Source: CAZPUS01 sp964589825 (GTDB taxonomy: Bacteria; Fibrobacterota; Chitinivibrionia; Chitinivibrionales; WJKA01). From it: DNA of 64,000 nt. Made by a program: the position numbers and the translations under genes. The notes beneath the pieces were generated by a model, which did not search any database, had not been told where the DNA came from, and saw nothing but the letters and a program-made list of their open reading frames with translations. The DNA is taken from contig CAZPUS010000008.1 of NCBI GenBank assembly GCA_964589825.1, forward strand, positions 1 to 64,000, read 5' to 3'. Positions 25,164-34,000 of this stretch are shown one piece after another (positions within the stretch are counted from its first letter, which is position 1; every line of letters begins with the position of its first letter).

Positions 25164-26186
25164 TTATTGCATGCTCTCTCCCTCATATCCGTCGACGATA
25201 TGAGGCTTGATAACCGCCGCACCAAGCGGCTGCAGCGCATCGCAAAGCGCGCGAAACATCGCCTCATCGCGGTAGCTTCCGATGATGGCACCGCCGGAGC
25301 CGGTAAATTTCGCACTCGCGCCAACCGCGCGTGCACACTCGACCATCTCGATATTCGCATCGCTGAGGGGACAGATGCGACGACGGATATCGAAATTTTC
25401 GTTGATAAGCCGGTCTATCACCTCGCGCTTTTTTCCCTCGAGTGCAGTGACGAATCGTTCAGTGAGCTCGATCCACTGACCGATTGCATCGGTGACGGTC
25501 GCATCGCCCTGTTCGTAACGTTCCCGTAGTCTGTTATGCACTTTTTCGGAGCCTTCGGACAAATCGGTGCGGTAGGCGATATACAGCGGCGGCAGCAGTG
25601 TTGCATCGAGGCTGCGATAGGTTCCGTAGCCGCGGTTGTGCATTGTCTGTGCATGAAAATCCATATAGGTAAGTCCCCGGTAGACCTGCGCCACCCGATC
25701 CTGCAGCCCTGCGGATATATTGAGCTCTTTTGTTTCGACACTCAGGATGTAATTCGCGCATACCGGTTTCGGGATGGTGACGCCGTAAAAGGCGCACAGG
25801 GCGCGCATACAGGCGGTAATTATGGCACTCGATCCCGCCAGTCCCACAAGATGCGGTACATCCGAGTGATACCGTATGGTAAATTTTTTATTACTGAGTT
25901 TGATCCCGTGACTGCGGCAGTATTCGTAAAATACACGTATGGCGGCCTTGAGAAGCCGGATGCCGCCGTAGTAGCCGAATTGTGCGACATCGGCAACGAG
26001 TTCCTCCATGCTTTCGAACACCGAACGGTCGCGCTCACTGGGTTGTATAGTCAGTTCAGGGCTTTCGTACAGAACGATGCGCGCGCGGAAATTGCTGAAA
26101 GTAAAGGCGATGGTTTTGCCGTTATAGCCGTCGGAGGGATTGCCGATAAGCGCGGCACGAGGATGTGAAAGAGTCTCGATTATCAT
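25164..26186 (-). CDS. GHMP kinase resembling plant glucuronokinase
   Basis: A 340-aa sugar kinase. The GHMP ATP loop is VGLAGSSAI (114-122), with the C-terminal motif AKFTGSGGAI near 294-303. It also has segments that I remember from plant glucuronokinase: GNPSDGYNGKTI at the N-terminus, GYYGGIRLLKA (71-81), ISAGLQDRVAQVY (157-169), LLPPLYIAY and NFDIRRR. Plant glucuronokinase phosphorylates free D-glucuronate to GlcA-1-phosphate. The neighbours (GalU-type uridylyltransferase, UDP-GlcA 4-epimerase) supply the next two steps. The ribosome-binding site is weak. Galacturonokinase or another sugar 1-kinase remains possible, and enzyme assay would decide. Confidence 0.75.
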   Translation of the reverse strand: MIIETLSHPRAALIGNPSDGYNGKTIAFTFSNFRARIVLYESPELTIQPSERDRSVFESMEELVADVAQFGYYGGIRLLKAAIRVFYEYCRSHGIKLSNKKFTIRYHSDVPHLVGLAGSSAIITACMRALCAFYGVTIPKPVCANYILSVETKELNISAGLQDRVAQVYRGLTYMDFHAQTMHNRGYGTYRSLDATLLPPLYIAYRTDLSEGSEKVHNRLRERYEQGDATVTDAIGQWIELTERFVTALEGKKREVIDRLINENFDIRRRICPLSDANIEMVECARAVGASAKFTGSGGAIIGSYRDEAMFRALCDALQPLGAAVIKPHIVDGYEGESMQ

Positions 26187-26220
26187 GATATGAGCGAATA
26201 GGTGTATAGTATCTGAAATG

Positions 26221-26261
26221 GAGTGATTTTAGTTGCGAAATCTGCTGCCATCCGCGCTACT
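26221..26261 (+). repeat. Short dispersed repeat, copy B
   Basis: It shares the 14-mer TCTGCTGCCATCCG (26241-26254) and flanking GATTTT/TGCG blocks with 691-731 at the same spacing. It lies 35-75 bp upstream of the glucuronokinase-like gene. The rest of this 257-bp gap (26187-26443) holds a small CAACC/GGTTG hairpin at 26286-26300 and no gene. Confidence 0.4.
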
Positions 26262-26443
26262 CTTATATTTTCGAAAACCATGAAACAACCAACAAGGTTG
26301 CCCCATAACTTTCGAGAACACAATAACAGCACGGCTCACCGCAGCTTTTATCAAAACAACCGCTTAATCCTGGCAGTAAAAAAATATACTGCATATACCG
26401 CAGAAAACAGGCACTGCACTTTTCCGGCTGCGGATGTATGCGG

Positions 26444-27481
26444 TCAGGTTCCGGGTTTGATTGTATCCCACTCCGCACGTACCATGGATTCCACTAATTG
26501 CTCAAAATAAAGCGAAGGCCGCCACTCAAGCGTGCTGCGCGCTTTGGTCGAATCTCCGCACAACTGCTGTACTTCCGCCGGACGGTAATAGCGCGGATCC
26601 ACGCGTATCACCGTTTCGCCGCTTTCGCCATTTCGGCCGACTTCCCTGCCGGCTTCACCCTCCCATTCGATAGAAATATCGAGTACCGCAAATGCCTTTT
26701 CCACAAACTCACGTACTGTGTGCATCTCTCCTGTGGCGATAACGTAATCATCGGGTTGCTGCTGCTGAAGCATCTGCCACATCGCGCGTACATAATCAGG
26801 GGCATACCCCCAGTCGCGACGTGCATCGAGATTGCCGATCGAAAGTGTACGTTCAAGCCCCGCCTTTATTTTGGCTGCCTGAATGGCGATTTTACGGGTC
26901 ACGAAATTTTCTCCCCGTCGAGGGGATTCGTGATTGAAAAGAATGCCGTTGCTTGCGTGCATGCCATATGCCTCCCGGTAGTTAACCACAGCCCAGTACG
27001 CGTGCAGCTTTGAAACCGCATAGGGTGATCGCGGATGAAAGGGGGTGGATTCCCGCTGCGGTGTCTCAACCACCTTTCCGTAAAGTTCCGAGGTGGACGC
27101 CTGGTAAAAGCGGCTTTTGATGCCGGTCTGGCGGATGGCGTTGAGCAGCCGCAGCGTTCCCATGGCATTTACGTCCGTGGTGTATTCCGGGAGTTCGAAC
27201 GAGACCTTGACATGCGACTGCGCAGCAAGGTTGTAGATTTCATCGGGTCGTACATCTACAAGAAGCTGATGTATGTTGCTGCTGTCGGTGATATCGCCGT
27301 AATGCAGAAAAAGACGGTCACTGTTGCGTTCGTGGTAGAGGTGTTCTATTCGGCGACGGTTAAAACTGCTGGCACGTCGAACCATTCCATGCACTCGGTA
27401 GCCTTTGTCAAGCAGCAGTTCGGCAAGGTATGAGCCGTCCTGGCCTGTAATACCGGTAATAAATGCACTTTTCGTGTTCAT
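26444..27481 (-). CDS. gmd: GDP-mannose 4,6-dehydratase
   Basis: A 345-aa extended SDR enzyme converting GDP-D-mannose to GDP-4-keto-6-deoxymannose, the precursor of fucose, rhamnose and perosamine. Visible motifs: TGITGQDGSYLAE at 9-21, RRASSFNRRRIEH, catalytic STSELYGK and YAVSKLHAYW, and the NHESPRRGENFVTRK block special to Gmd. The ATG at 27481 overlaps the recG stop (ATGA), so it is translationally coupled to recG; longer upstream frames are just recG antiphase. The next sugar step (a GDP-fucose or rhamnose synthase) is not in the window. Confidence 0.95.
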   Translation of the reverse strand: MNTKSAFITGITGQDGSYLAELLLDKGYRVHGMVRRASSFNRRRIEHLYHERNSDRLFLHYGDITDSSNIHQLLVDVRPDEIYNLAAQSHVKVSFELPEYTTDVNAMGTLRLLNAIRQTGIKSRFYQASTSELYGKVVETPQRESTPFHPRSPYAVSKLHAYWAVVNYREAYGMHASNGILFNHESPRRGENFVTRKIAIQAAKIKAGLERTLSIGNLDARRDWGYAPDYVRAMWQMLQQQQPDDYVIATGEMHTVREFVEKAFAVLDISIEWEGEAGREVGRNGESGETVIRVDPRYYRPAEVQQLCGDSTKARSTLEWRPSLYFEQLVESMVRAEWDTIKPGT

Positions 27482-29526
27482 GCAGACTCCGTGGTGTAGG
27501 GATCCTCGTATGCAGTATGAAAATGGGCGGCGACCTTCTGTTGAATATTTTCGAACAGGGCCGCATCGCGAAGAATATCGGCAAAAAGAAGCCGCTCCCA
27601 CCCGCTCTGTCGCAGACCGGCGACGTGGCCGGGTCCGCGCATGTGCAGGTCTTTCTCCGCTATTCGAAAACCGTCTTTTTCTGTACAAAAATAGTTTAAT
27701 CTCTCCATCGCTGTATCGGTTGCCGTAATGCCCGGAAGAAGAAAACAGTATCCCTGGCCCTCACCGCGAGCACATCTTCCGCGCAGCTGATGCAGTTGGG
27801 CAAGGCCGAATCGCTCCGCGTTTTCAACCACTATTATATCTGTCTGCGGCACGTCCATACCGACCTCAACGATCGTAGTTGCGACCAGAAGGCGTATTTC
27901 GCCACTCCCAAATTGCCGGATGATGCGCTGCTGGCTCTGCGTATCACACTGCCCGTGCAAGGCCTCTGCGGGTATGCGGCTGCAGGGGCCGGATCGCAGA
28001 CGCTTCATCGCGGTCTTGATATCCGTGAGTCCGGCAGTATCTTCTTCATGGTCTGCAAAAACCCGTGGCACGATCCAGAGAGCCCGCGCCTCGCTGTTAT
28101 CGATAGTATCCCGGATAAATTCGCACATCTTTTTGCGCCGGTGTGCTGCAACCACATGTGTGGCGATGCGTTTTTTCTTTGCCCACTCACCCTTTTCGAG
28201 TACCACGGTCTGCAGATCTCCGTAGAGCGTACGGCACAGTGTCTGCGGTATCGGCGTGGCCGACATGAGCAGAAAGTCCGCCCGGGGATCCTTCTGCTGC
28301 AGCGTGAGCCGCTGTGCCGCGCCAAAGCGATGCTGCTCGTCTATGACGATCATACCGAGTCGTGCACAAACAACCCGGGGCTGAAACAATGCGTGTGTGC
28401 CGATTACCAGCGCACGTTCTCCGCCGCGAAGTCGGCCCGTGATTCTGTGTTTTACCGTCGGGTCGGTCGAGGCGGTATAAAGGCACACCGTGATACCGAG
28501 TGCGCGGCACCAGGGCTCGACCACTGAGTATGTCTGGGATGCGAGGACTTCGGTGGGCGCCATCCATAGTACCTGGTAGCCGCTGTTGAGTGCTCCGAGC
28601 GTTGCACAAAAGCCGGTGACCGTTTTTCCGGATCCCACGTCACCGTGCAAAAGCCGGTGCATTCGCATACCGGAGACAGCATCGTCATACAGTATCTGAA
28701 GCACCTTTTTCTGAGGAGTTGACAAACGAAACGGCGATACAGCCTCGAATTGTTGCAGCATTGTTCCCGGATCCATCTTTCTTCCGGAAGAAGAGAAGCG
28801 GTAGGCACTGAAATGAAGCGATTTCGCAAGCGAAAAGAGCTCTTCATAGCGCAGTCTGTCCCGGTATGTGTCAAGTGTGTCGAGCGAATCGGGGATATGT
28901 AGTTTTGCAATGCACTCAATACGCGGGGGAAAATTTCGCTCATCTTCGATATGGGACGGCAGAATGCGGGGCGCGGAGGCCACATGCGAAAGGGCCCACC
29001 GTATAGATGAAAAAATGCGGTGCTGTCCGATTCTCGCCGTTCGCATTGCATCGGTAACAGAGTAAACCGGCATGAAGCGGATGGCAGGTTCCACGGCCCC
29101 CTCAGCAAGCTTTTCGATATCGGGATGGACCATGGAAGGCCCGAATTTATTGGAAATTTTTCCTGTACACAGCACCCGCGAGCCTTTGCGTAACGTGGAT
29201 TGCATTCCTGCCACATTATGAAACCATATGGCCTCCATAGTGCCGGTCTCATCGGTCAGCTCGATGCGCAGCCGGCGCCGTCTGCCCCGCTCTGTACGCA
29301 TCCGGGTAATGGTGCCTGCCACGCAGCAAAGGACACCTTCATGTGATCTGCATTCTCCCAGCGGGGTGATGACGGTGCGATCGATATATCTGCGGGGAAA
29401 ATAAAACAAAAGATCCCCGACAGTCTTAATTTCACTATGGTAAAAAGCGGCGATTCGTTTTTCACCAAGCCCCGGAATGCGACTCAGGTCGGTCAAAAAA
29501 TCACAATGAGGTACGGTTTTTGACAT
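27478..29526 (-). CDS. recG: ATP-dependent DNA helicase RecG
   Basis: A 682-aa superfamily 2 helicase that remodels stalled forks and branched DNA. An N-terminal wedge/OB region comes first (GDLLFYFPRRYIDRT near 40; SRVLCTGKISNKFG). The motor domains follow: Walker A GDVGSGKTV, DEQH box (VIDEQHRFG), SATPIPQTL, and the C-terminal TTIVEVGMDVPQ and QLHQLRGRCARG motifs. The ATG at 29526 is used because the frame upstream (to 29712) crosses the divergent uppS promoter region. It heads a minus-strand unit with gmd overlapping its end, an unusual pairing of a DNA-repair and a sugar gene. Confidence 0.95.
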   Translation of the reverse strand: MSKTVPHCDFLTDLSRIPGLGEKRIAAFYHSEIKTVGDLLFYFPRRYIDRTVITPLGECRSHEGVLCCVAGTITRMRTERGRRRRLRIELTDETGTMEAIWFHNVAGMQSTLRKGSRVLCTGKISNKFGPSMVHPDIEKLAEGAVEPAIRFMPVYSVTDAMRTARIGQHRIFSSIRWALSHVASAPRILPSHIEDERNFPPRIECIAKLHIPDSLDTLDTYRDRLRYEELFSLAKSLHFSAYRFSSSGRKMDPGTMLQQFEAVSPFRLSTPQKKVLQILYDDAVSGMRMHRLLHGDVGSGKTVTGFCATLGALNSGYQVLWMAPTEVLASQTYSVVEPWCRALGITVCLYTASTDPTVKHRITGRLRGGERALVIGTHALFQPRVVCARLGMIVIDEQHRFGAAQRLTLQQKDPRADFLLMSATPIPQTLCRTLYGDLQTVVLEKGEWAKKKRIATHVVAAHRRKKMCEFIRDTIDNSEARALWIVPRVFADHEEDTAGLTDIKTAMKRLRSGPCSRIPAEALHGQCDTQSQQRIIRQFGSGEIRLLVATTIVEVGMDVPQTDIIVVENAERFGLAQLHQLRGRCARGEGQGYCFLLPGITATDTAMERLNYFCTEKDGFRIAEKDLHMRGPGHVAGLRQSGWERLLFADILRDAALFENIQQKVAAHFHTAYEDPYTTESA

Positions 29527-29686
29527 TGAACTAACCCTGAAAATTGCAGCAGAGGGCTTTCTGTATATATTTTTGTGTGGTTTGTGAAAGAAACCGCATA
29601 TCGGGATCAAAATAAAAAATCCGCTTACGCAGATACAACTACAACTATGTGCAGGCGGATCACGATTCGCATACGATTGGACAGTT

Positions 29687-30388
29687 ATGAACGTTCCCCG
29701 CCACATCGGCATAATAATGGACGGTAACGGACGATGGGCAAGAAAACGCGGTCTGCCCCGTACCGCCGGTCATCGATCCGGGACCAATGCCACGCGACGC
29801 ATCGTGCGTGCATGCGGTGAGCTCGGTGTGCAATTCTGTACTATCTATGTCTTCTCGTCCGAAAACTGGAAACGACCCAAACATGAAGTGTCGCTGCTTA
29901 TGGATCTGCTGGTGGAAATGCTGAGGAAAGAGATCGCCGATCTTGACCAGAATAACGTACGGCTTCGTACCGTAGGCGACATTGCACGGCTTCCCGATAA
30001 AATTCGCCAAGAGGTAGAAGAGGGTATTACCCATACTGCATCAAATACCGGGCTTACACTGGTTCTCGCGCTCAGCTACGGGGGACGTAATGAAATCGTT
30101 GCGGCGGCCAAACGACTCGCCCAACAGGCACTTGAGCAGCCCGAATGCATCGATGCGGTAGATGAAGAGTCGTTTCGTGGCTATCTGCTCTATCCAGAGC
30201 TGCCCGATCCTGAGCTGATAATCCGCACCGGAGGCGAAAAGCGTATCAGCAACTTCCTGCTCTGGTATTGCGCTTATTCGGAATTCTATTTTACCGAAAG
30301 ACTCTGGCCCGATTTTGACAAAGACGACCTTATCGAAGCGATTGAAGATTTTAATTCACGGGAACGCCGCTTCGGCAGGGTAAAATAG
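29687..30388 (+). CDS. uppS: Isoprenyl (undecaprenyl) diphosphate synthase
   Basis: A 233-aa cis-prenyltransferase that elongates farnesyl diphosphate to the C55 lipid carrier for peptidoglycan and polysaccharide export. The HIGIIMDGNGRWA motif at 6-18 contains the Mg-binding D12. RSGTNATRR, the FSSENWKRP segment and the C-terminal LIIRTGGEKRISNFLLWY complete the family pattern. It begins a uppS-cdsA-dxr-rseP operon, a gene order common in many bacteria. It ends in TAG. Confidence 0.96.
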   Translation: MNVPRHIGIIMDGNGRWARKRGLPRTAGHRSGTNATRRIVRACGELGVQFCTIYVFSSENWKRPKHEVSLLMDLLVEMLRKEIADLDQNNVRLRTVGDIARLPDKIRQEVEEGITHTASNTGLTLVLALSYGGRNEIVAAAKRLAQQALEQPECIDAVDEESFRGYLLYPELPDPELIIRTGGEKRISNFLLWYCAYSEFYFTERLWPDFDKDDLIEAIEDFNSRERRFGRVK

Positions 30389-30393
30389 CCTAC

Positions 30394-31302
30394 ATGTCCT
30401 CGAATCTGTTTAAAAGAATTCTGTTCGCGCTCTGGGCCGTACCGTTGGGCTGGCTTGCGGTCAATGCCCGGATCGACCTGCTGGTACCCGCAGTCGATAC
30501 AATGCTGGGTGGTGCAGCACTTACATTGCTTCCCGGGCAACTCGTCTGCATTATCATTACGTTTATCGCGATACAGGAATACTGTGGCATGCTTTCGCGC
30601 AAATATCCGTACAACGGCTTCTGGCTTGTCCATGTATGGGTTGCGTTTCAATTCATTGTCTATATTCATCCCTCGGAATCGCCCAGTATGAATACGATCT
30701 ACCCGCTTGTCATACTTGTGGCAATCGAGGCGTTCGTATGGGGGCGGCCACGCTCCCGCTGGAAGCGTGCCAGTCTTCTGCTGAGTGCGACGCTTTTTAT
30801 CTGCATTGCCGGCATTTCGCTGCTTGATTTGTGGCAAAAACCGCTGCAGATTCTATTTCCCCCCGGCAAAATGGCTTTATTTTTGCGATTTCCCGGTACG
30901 GTCACCGTACTGGCTTCGGTATTTCTCTGTGATACCGGTGCCTATTTTATCGGTAAATATTTCGGTACCCACCGGGTCGCACCACACATCAGTCCGCATA
31001 AGACGCTCGAAGGCTCGATTGCGGGATTCTGCTGTGCCACTGTGGTATCGGCCGCAGGATGGTATTTTTTTGCAGATACGTCATTTCCCCGGTTTGCCGG
31101 GGTATTCCTTGGTATGTTGATCGGGATTTTTGCTACAGCGGGAGATCTTACGGTCTCGACGATCAAGCGCTATTTCGACGTGAAGGACAGCTCGAAGATT
31201 ATCCCCGGGCACGGGGGAATTCTGGACCGCTTCGACAGCCTCTTTTTTACCGCACCGTTAGTGGGACTCTTTTTACTTCTTATAGAAAAGTTCGCCCTAT
31301 GA
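30394..31302 (+). CDS. cdsA: Phosphatidate cytidylyltransferase
   Basis: A 302-aa integral membrane enzyme with about eight hydrophobic segments that forms CDP-diacylglycerol from phosphatidate and CTP. The C-terminal signature STIKRYFDVKDSSKIIPGHGG, continuing LDRFDS, contains the catalytic Asp/Lys set. A GDLTVS motif precedes it. The gene is 5 bp after uppS and overlaps the dxr start by four bases. The N-terminal half is hydrophobic but poorly conserved, as usual for CdsA. Confidence 0.93.
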   Translation: MSSNLFKRILFALWAVPLGWLAVNARIDLLVPAVDTMLGGAALTLLPGQLVCIIITFIAIQEYCGMLSRKYPYNGFWLVHVWVAFQFIVYIHPSESPSMNTIYPLVILVAIEAFVWGRPRSRWKRASLLLSATLFICIAGISLLDLWQKPLQILFPPGKMALFLRFPGTVTVLASVFLCDTGAYFIGKYFGTHRVAPHISPHKTLEGSIAGFCCATVVSAAGWYFFADTSFPRFAGVFLGMLIGIFATAGDLTVSTIKRYFDVKDSSKIIPGHGGILDRFDSLFFTAPLVGLFLLLIEKFAL

Positions 31303-32501
31303 CACACGACTCATCACAAGCTGCGCGCATTCTGCTTTTGGGAGCGACCGGCTCTATCGGTACCAGCGCCTGCAATTGCATACGAAGACTGCACGATCGG
31401 TTTTCTGTCACAGGAGTTAGTGCCAATCGTAATATCGAGCGCCTGCGTGCACAGATAGACGAATTCGACCCTCAGCATATCCATATAGGCGATCCCGGAG
31501 CAGCAGCCAAATTCAGACAACGTTATTCCGATATACTCGCCGGACGTACTTTGTATGAAGGCGTTGCCGGACTCGAAGAGATTGTCCATGCATGTGACTG
31601 CGATATCGTGATCAATGCATTGGTGGGAGCCGTGGGATTGCGACCTACTGCCGCCGCGCTGAAAAAGGGACGAACCGTGGCGCTTGCCAACAAAGAAAGT
31701 CTGGTAATCGGTGGCTCGCTCATCAACCGTCTGTTGCAGGCCCACGGAGGACGGCTCCTTCCGCTGGACAGCGAACACAGCGCCATACTGCAGTGTCTGC
31801 AGGGTACTGCAATCGATTCGGTAGAGTCGGTACTTATTACGGCATCGGGCGGTCCGTTCAGAGAGATGCCGACGCGTCGGTTTTCAGCGATTCGGCCACA
31901 GGATGCGCTCAAACACCCAACCTGGGCGATGGGACAGAAGATCACCATCGACTCCGCAACGCTGATGAACAAAGGCTTTGAACTTATAGAAGCGCATTTT
32001 CTTTTTGGTTTTTCTTATCGTCAGCTGCGGGTTCTTATCCATCCTCAGTCTATTATTCATTCGATCGTGGAGTTTCATGACGGTGGCCTTATTGCACAGA
32101 TGGGCGTTCCGGACATGGAACTTCCCATTCAATACGCGCTTACCTTTCCGGAGCGGATGCCGATCGATCAGCAGCGGCTCAATCTTACCGATGCGGCGAC
32201 ACTTACCTTTTTTGAGCCGGACTACGAGAAATTTCCGTGTCTTCGGTTGAGTCTGGAGGCTGCGGAAAAAAGCGATGCGTGTCGAATTGCACTCAATGCA
32301 GCAAACGAGATGGCCGTAACGTATTTTTTATCGAATAAAATAGGATTTACCGATATACCGCGTCTGGTCGAAACCGCCTGTGAAAAGGTCCCCCAAACCC
32401 GAATAGATTCGGTGGAAGATATAGAGGAGACCGACCGGTATATTCGGCAGCGTTGCAAGGCCGAATGGCTGGGGCAATGCAGCACCCAATCAACGGAGTA
32501 G
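31299..32501 (+). CDS. dxr: 1-deoxy-D-xylulose-5-phosphate reductoisomerase
   Basis: A 400-aa enzyme catalysing the NADPH-dependent committed step of the MEP isoprenoid pathway. N-terminal NADPH fold LLGATGSIGTSA (12-23), ANKESLVIGG, metal-binding DSEHSA, ITASGGPF and the MGQKITIDSATLMNKG block are all present. The ATG at 31299 overlaps the cdsA stop. It feeds isoprenoid units to the neighbouring uppS product. It ends in TAG. Confidence 0.96.
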   Translation: MTHDSSQAARILLLGATGSIGTSACNCIRRLHDRFSVTGVSANRNIERLRAQIDEFDPQHIHIGDPGAAAKFRQRYSDILAGRTLYEGVAGLEEIVHACDCDIVINALVGAVGLRPTAAALKKGRTVALANKESLVIGGSLINRLLQAHGGRLLPLDSEHSAILQCLQGTAIDSVESVLITASGGPFREMPTRRFSAIRPQDALKHPTWAMGQKITIDSATLMNKGFELIEAHFLFGFSYRQLRVLIHPQSIIHSIVEFHDGGLIAQMGVPDMELPIQYALTFPERMPIDQQRLNLTDAATLTFFEPDYEKFPCLRLSLEAAEKSDACRIALNAANEMAVTYFLSNKIGFTDIPRLVETACEKVPQTRIDSVEDIEETDRYIRQRCKAEWLGQCSTQSTE

Positions 32502-32504
32502 CGG

Positions 32505-33854
32505 ATGACGGATATTATTGTACATGTACTTCCTTTTCTCATAGGCATTGTCGTTCTCGGGATTCTGGTATTTATCCATGAGTTGGGTCATTTTATTACC
32601 GCAAAACTTTGTCACGTGCGCGTACTTGCATTTTCACTCGGTTTTGGAAAGCCGTTTTTTACACTGAAACGAGGCGATACCGAATACCGCATAAGCGCGA
32701 TTCCGTTCGGCGGCTACGTACACATGGCCGGTGAAAACCCCGAGGAAGGCGTTACCGGTTCGGATGATGAATTTACCTCGCGTCCCCGGTGGCAGCGGGC
32801 GCTTATTATGGCCAACGGTCCTGTGGCGAACGTGCTGCTTGCGTTCGTGTTGCTGTGGGTCGTGTATGTGTCCGGTATAGAAATACCTAAATATACGCAG
32901 CATACGGTTGTGGGCAGTGTTGCGCAGGACTCCCCCGCGGACAGGGCCGGGATGCGGCATAACGATTCGATTGTGGAGATTAACGACAAGCCGGTGCAGG
33001 ACTGGAGCGATATAAACAAACGTCTTTCCCTCAATCAGAAATCATGTACGCTTCGTTTCTATCGCAACGGTAAAGCTCATACCGTAACACTGCGCAACAA
33101 GGATAACCGGCGCTCGGAGAATCCGCTTGCAGGATATACCGCCGGACTTTCACCCGCACTTCCGCCGGTGGTCGGCCAGGTCAAGGAAGGCTCTGCAGCC
33201 GACTCGGCAGGTCTGATCGAGGGGGACAGTATCGTTTCGATCGCAGGCTCTGCAGTCTACTCATGGGCCGACGTGCGCCGCTATGTGGGCAGCTTCGACA
33301 CCAGCGCACATGCACAGGGTCTGCGTATCGCGATCGTGCGAAACGATTCGGTCGATACCGTCGCGATGACACCACACTATAACGAAGAAGCGCAACGATA
33401 CCTTATCGGGATCAGTGCGGCCATGGGCAATACGATTACCGTGCGCTACAACCCGGTGGCGGCGATCGGGCAGGCAACCAGAAAAAGCGGTGAGTACGCG
33501 TCACTCATGTTTGTATCACTTAAAAAACTCGTGACCCGTGAGGTTCCTGCAAATCAAATATCGGGACCGGTTACCATCGTGCAGGTATCGGGCACTTTTG
33601 CGCTTGCGGGGCTTGTACCCATTCTCAACTTTATGGCGCTTATCAGCATAAACCTTGCAATAATCAATCTGCTGCCGCTTGTGATCACCGACGGAGGACA
33701 GCTTCTGTTTTTGGGTATCGAAGCAGTCCGCGGTAAGCCGCTGCCGGTAAAATATCAGCTTGTCATCACCCGCATTGCGGTCTTTTTCTTTATCGGGCTT
33801 TTTATTATCATTACATTCAATGATATTCGGCGTATTCCCTATTTTTTCAATTAG
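32505..33854 (+). CDS. rseP: Site-2 zinc metalloprotease RseP
   Basis: A 449-aa membrane protease with the zinc motif HELGH at 25-29 in the first transmembrane helix, two periplasmic PDZ domains (about 125-200 and 215-290), and a C-terminal membrane part with NLLPLVITDGGQL, which supplies the third metal ligand. It cuts anti-sigma factors and signal-peptide remnants within the membrane. It is the last gene of the uppS operon and ends in TAG. The motif before the final Asp reads LVITDGG rather than the more usual PIPVLDGG type, a mild variation. Confidence 0.93.
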   Translation: MTDIIVHVLPFLIGIVVLGILVFIHELGHFITAKLCHVRVLAFSLGFGKPFFTLKRGDTEYRISAIPFGGYVHMAGENPEEGVTGSDDEFTSRPRWQRALIMANGPVANVLLAFVLLWVVYVSGIEIPKYTQHTVVGSVAQDSPADRAGMRHNDSIVEINDKPVQDWSDINKRLSLNQKSCTLRFYRNGKAHTVTLRNKDNRRSENPLAGYTAGLSPALPPVVGQVKEGSAADSAGLIEGDSIVSIAGSAVYSWADVRRYVGSFDTSAHAQGLRIAIVRNDSVDTVAMTPHYNEEAQRYLIGISAAMGNTITVRYNPVAAIGQATRKSGEYASLMFVSLKKLVTREVPANQISGPVTIVQVSGTFALAGLVPILNFMALISINLAIINLLPLVITDGGQLLFLGIEAVRGKPLPVKYQLVITRIAVFFFIGLFIIITFNDIRRIPYFFN

Positions 33855-33894
33855 CAGAGGGATACAGGGTGCATGATGCGCAGTTCAGTGTTAC

Positions 33895-33912
33895 GCCGGA
33901 CCCCCCGGTTTT
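33895..33912 (+). terminator. Possible Rho-independent terminator after rseP
   Basis: CCGG (33896-33899) pairs with CCGG (33905-33908) around an ACCCC loop and can extend by one G-T pair; TTTT follows at 33909-33912. The stem is short, so this is a weak candidate. It sits between the convergent rseP and HDOD genes, where termination is expected. Confidence 0.35.
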
Positions 33913-34000
33913 CTGCATCAGCTCGGAGGGCAGAACAACCCCGTGGTATGAATAATAACGTATCGTCGGTTATGCACCGGATCGCCGAAGATACGACACC

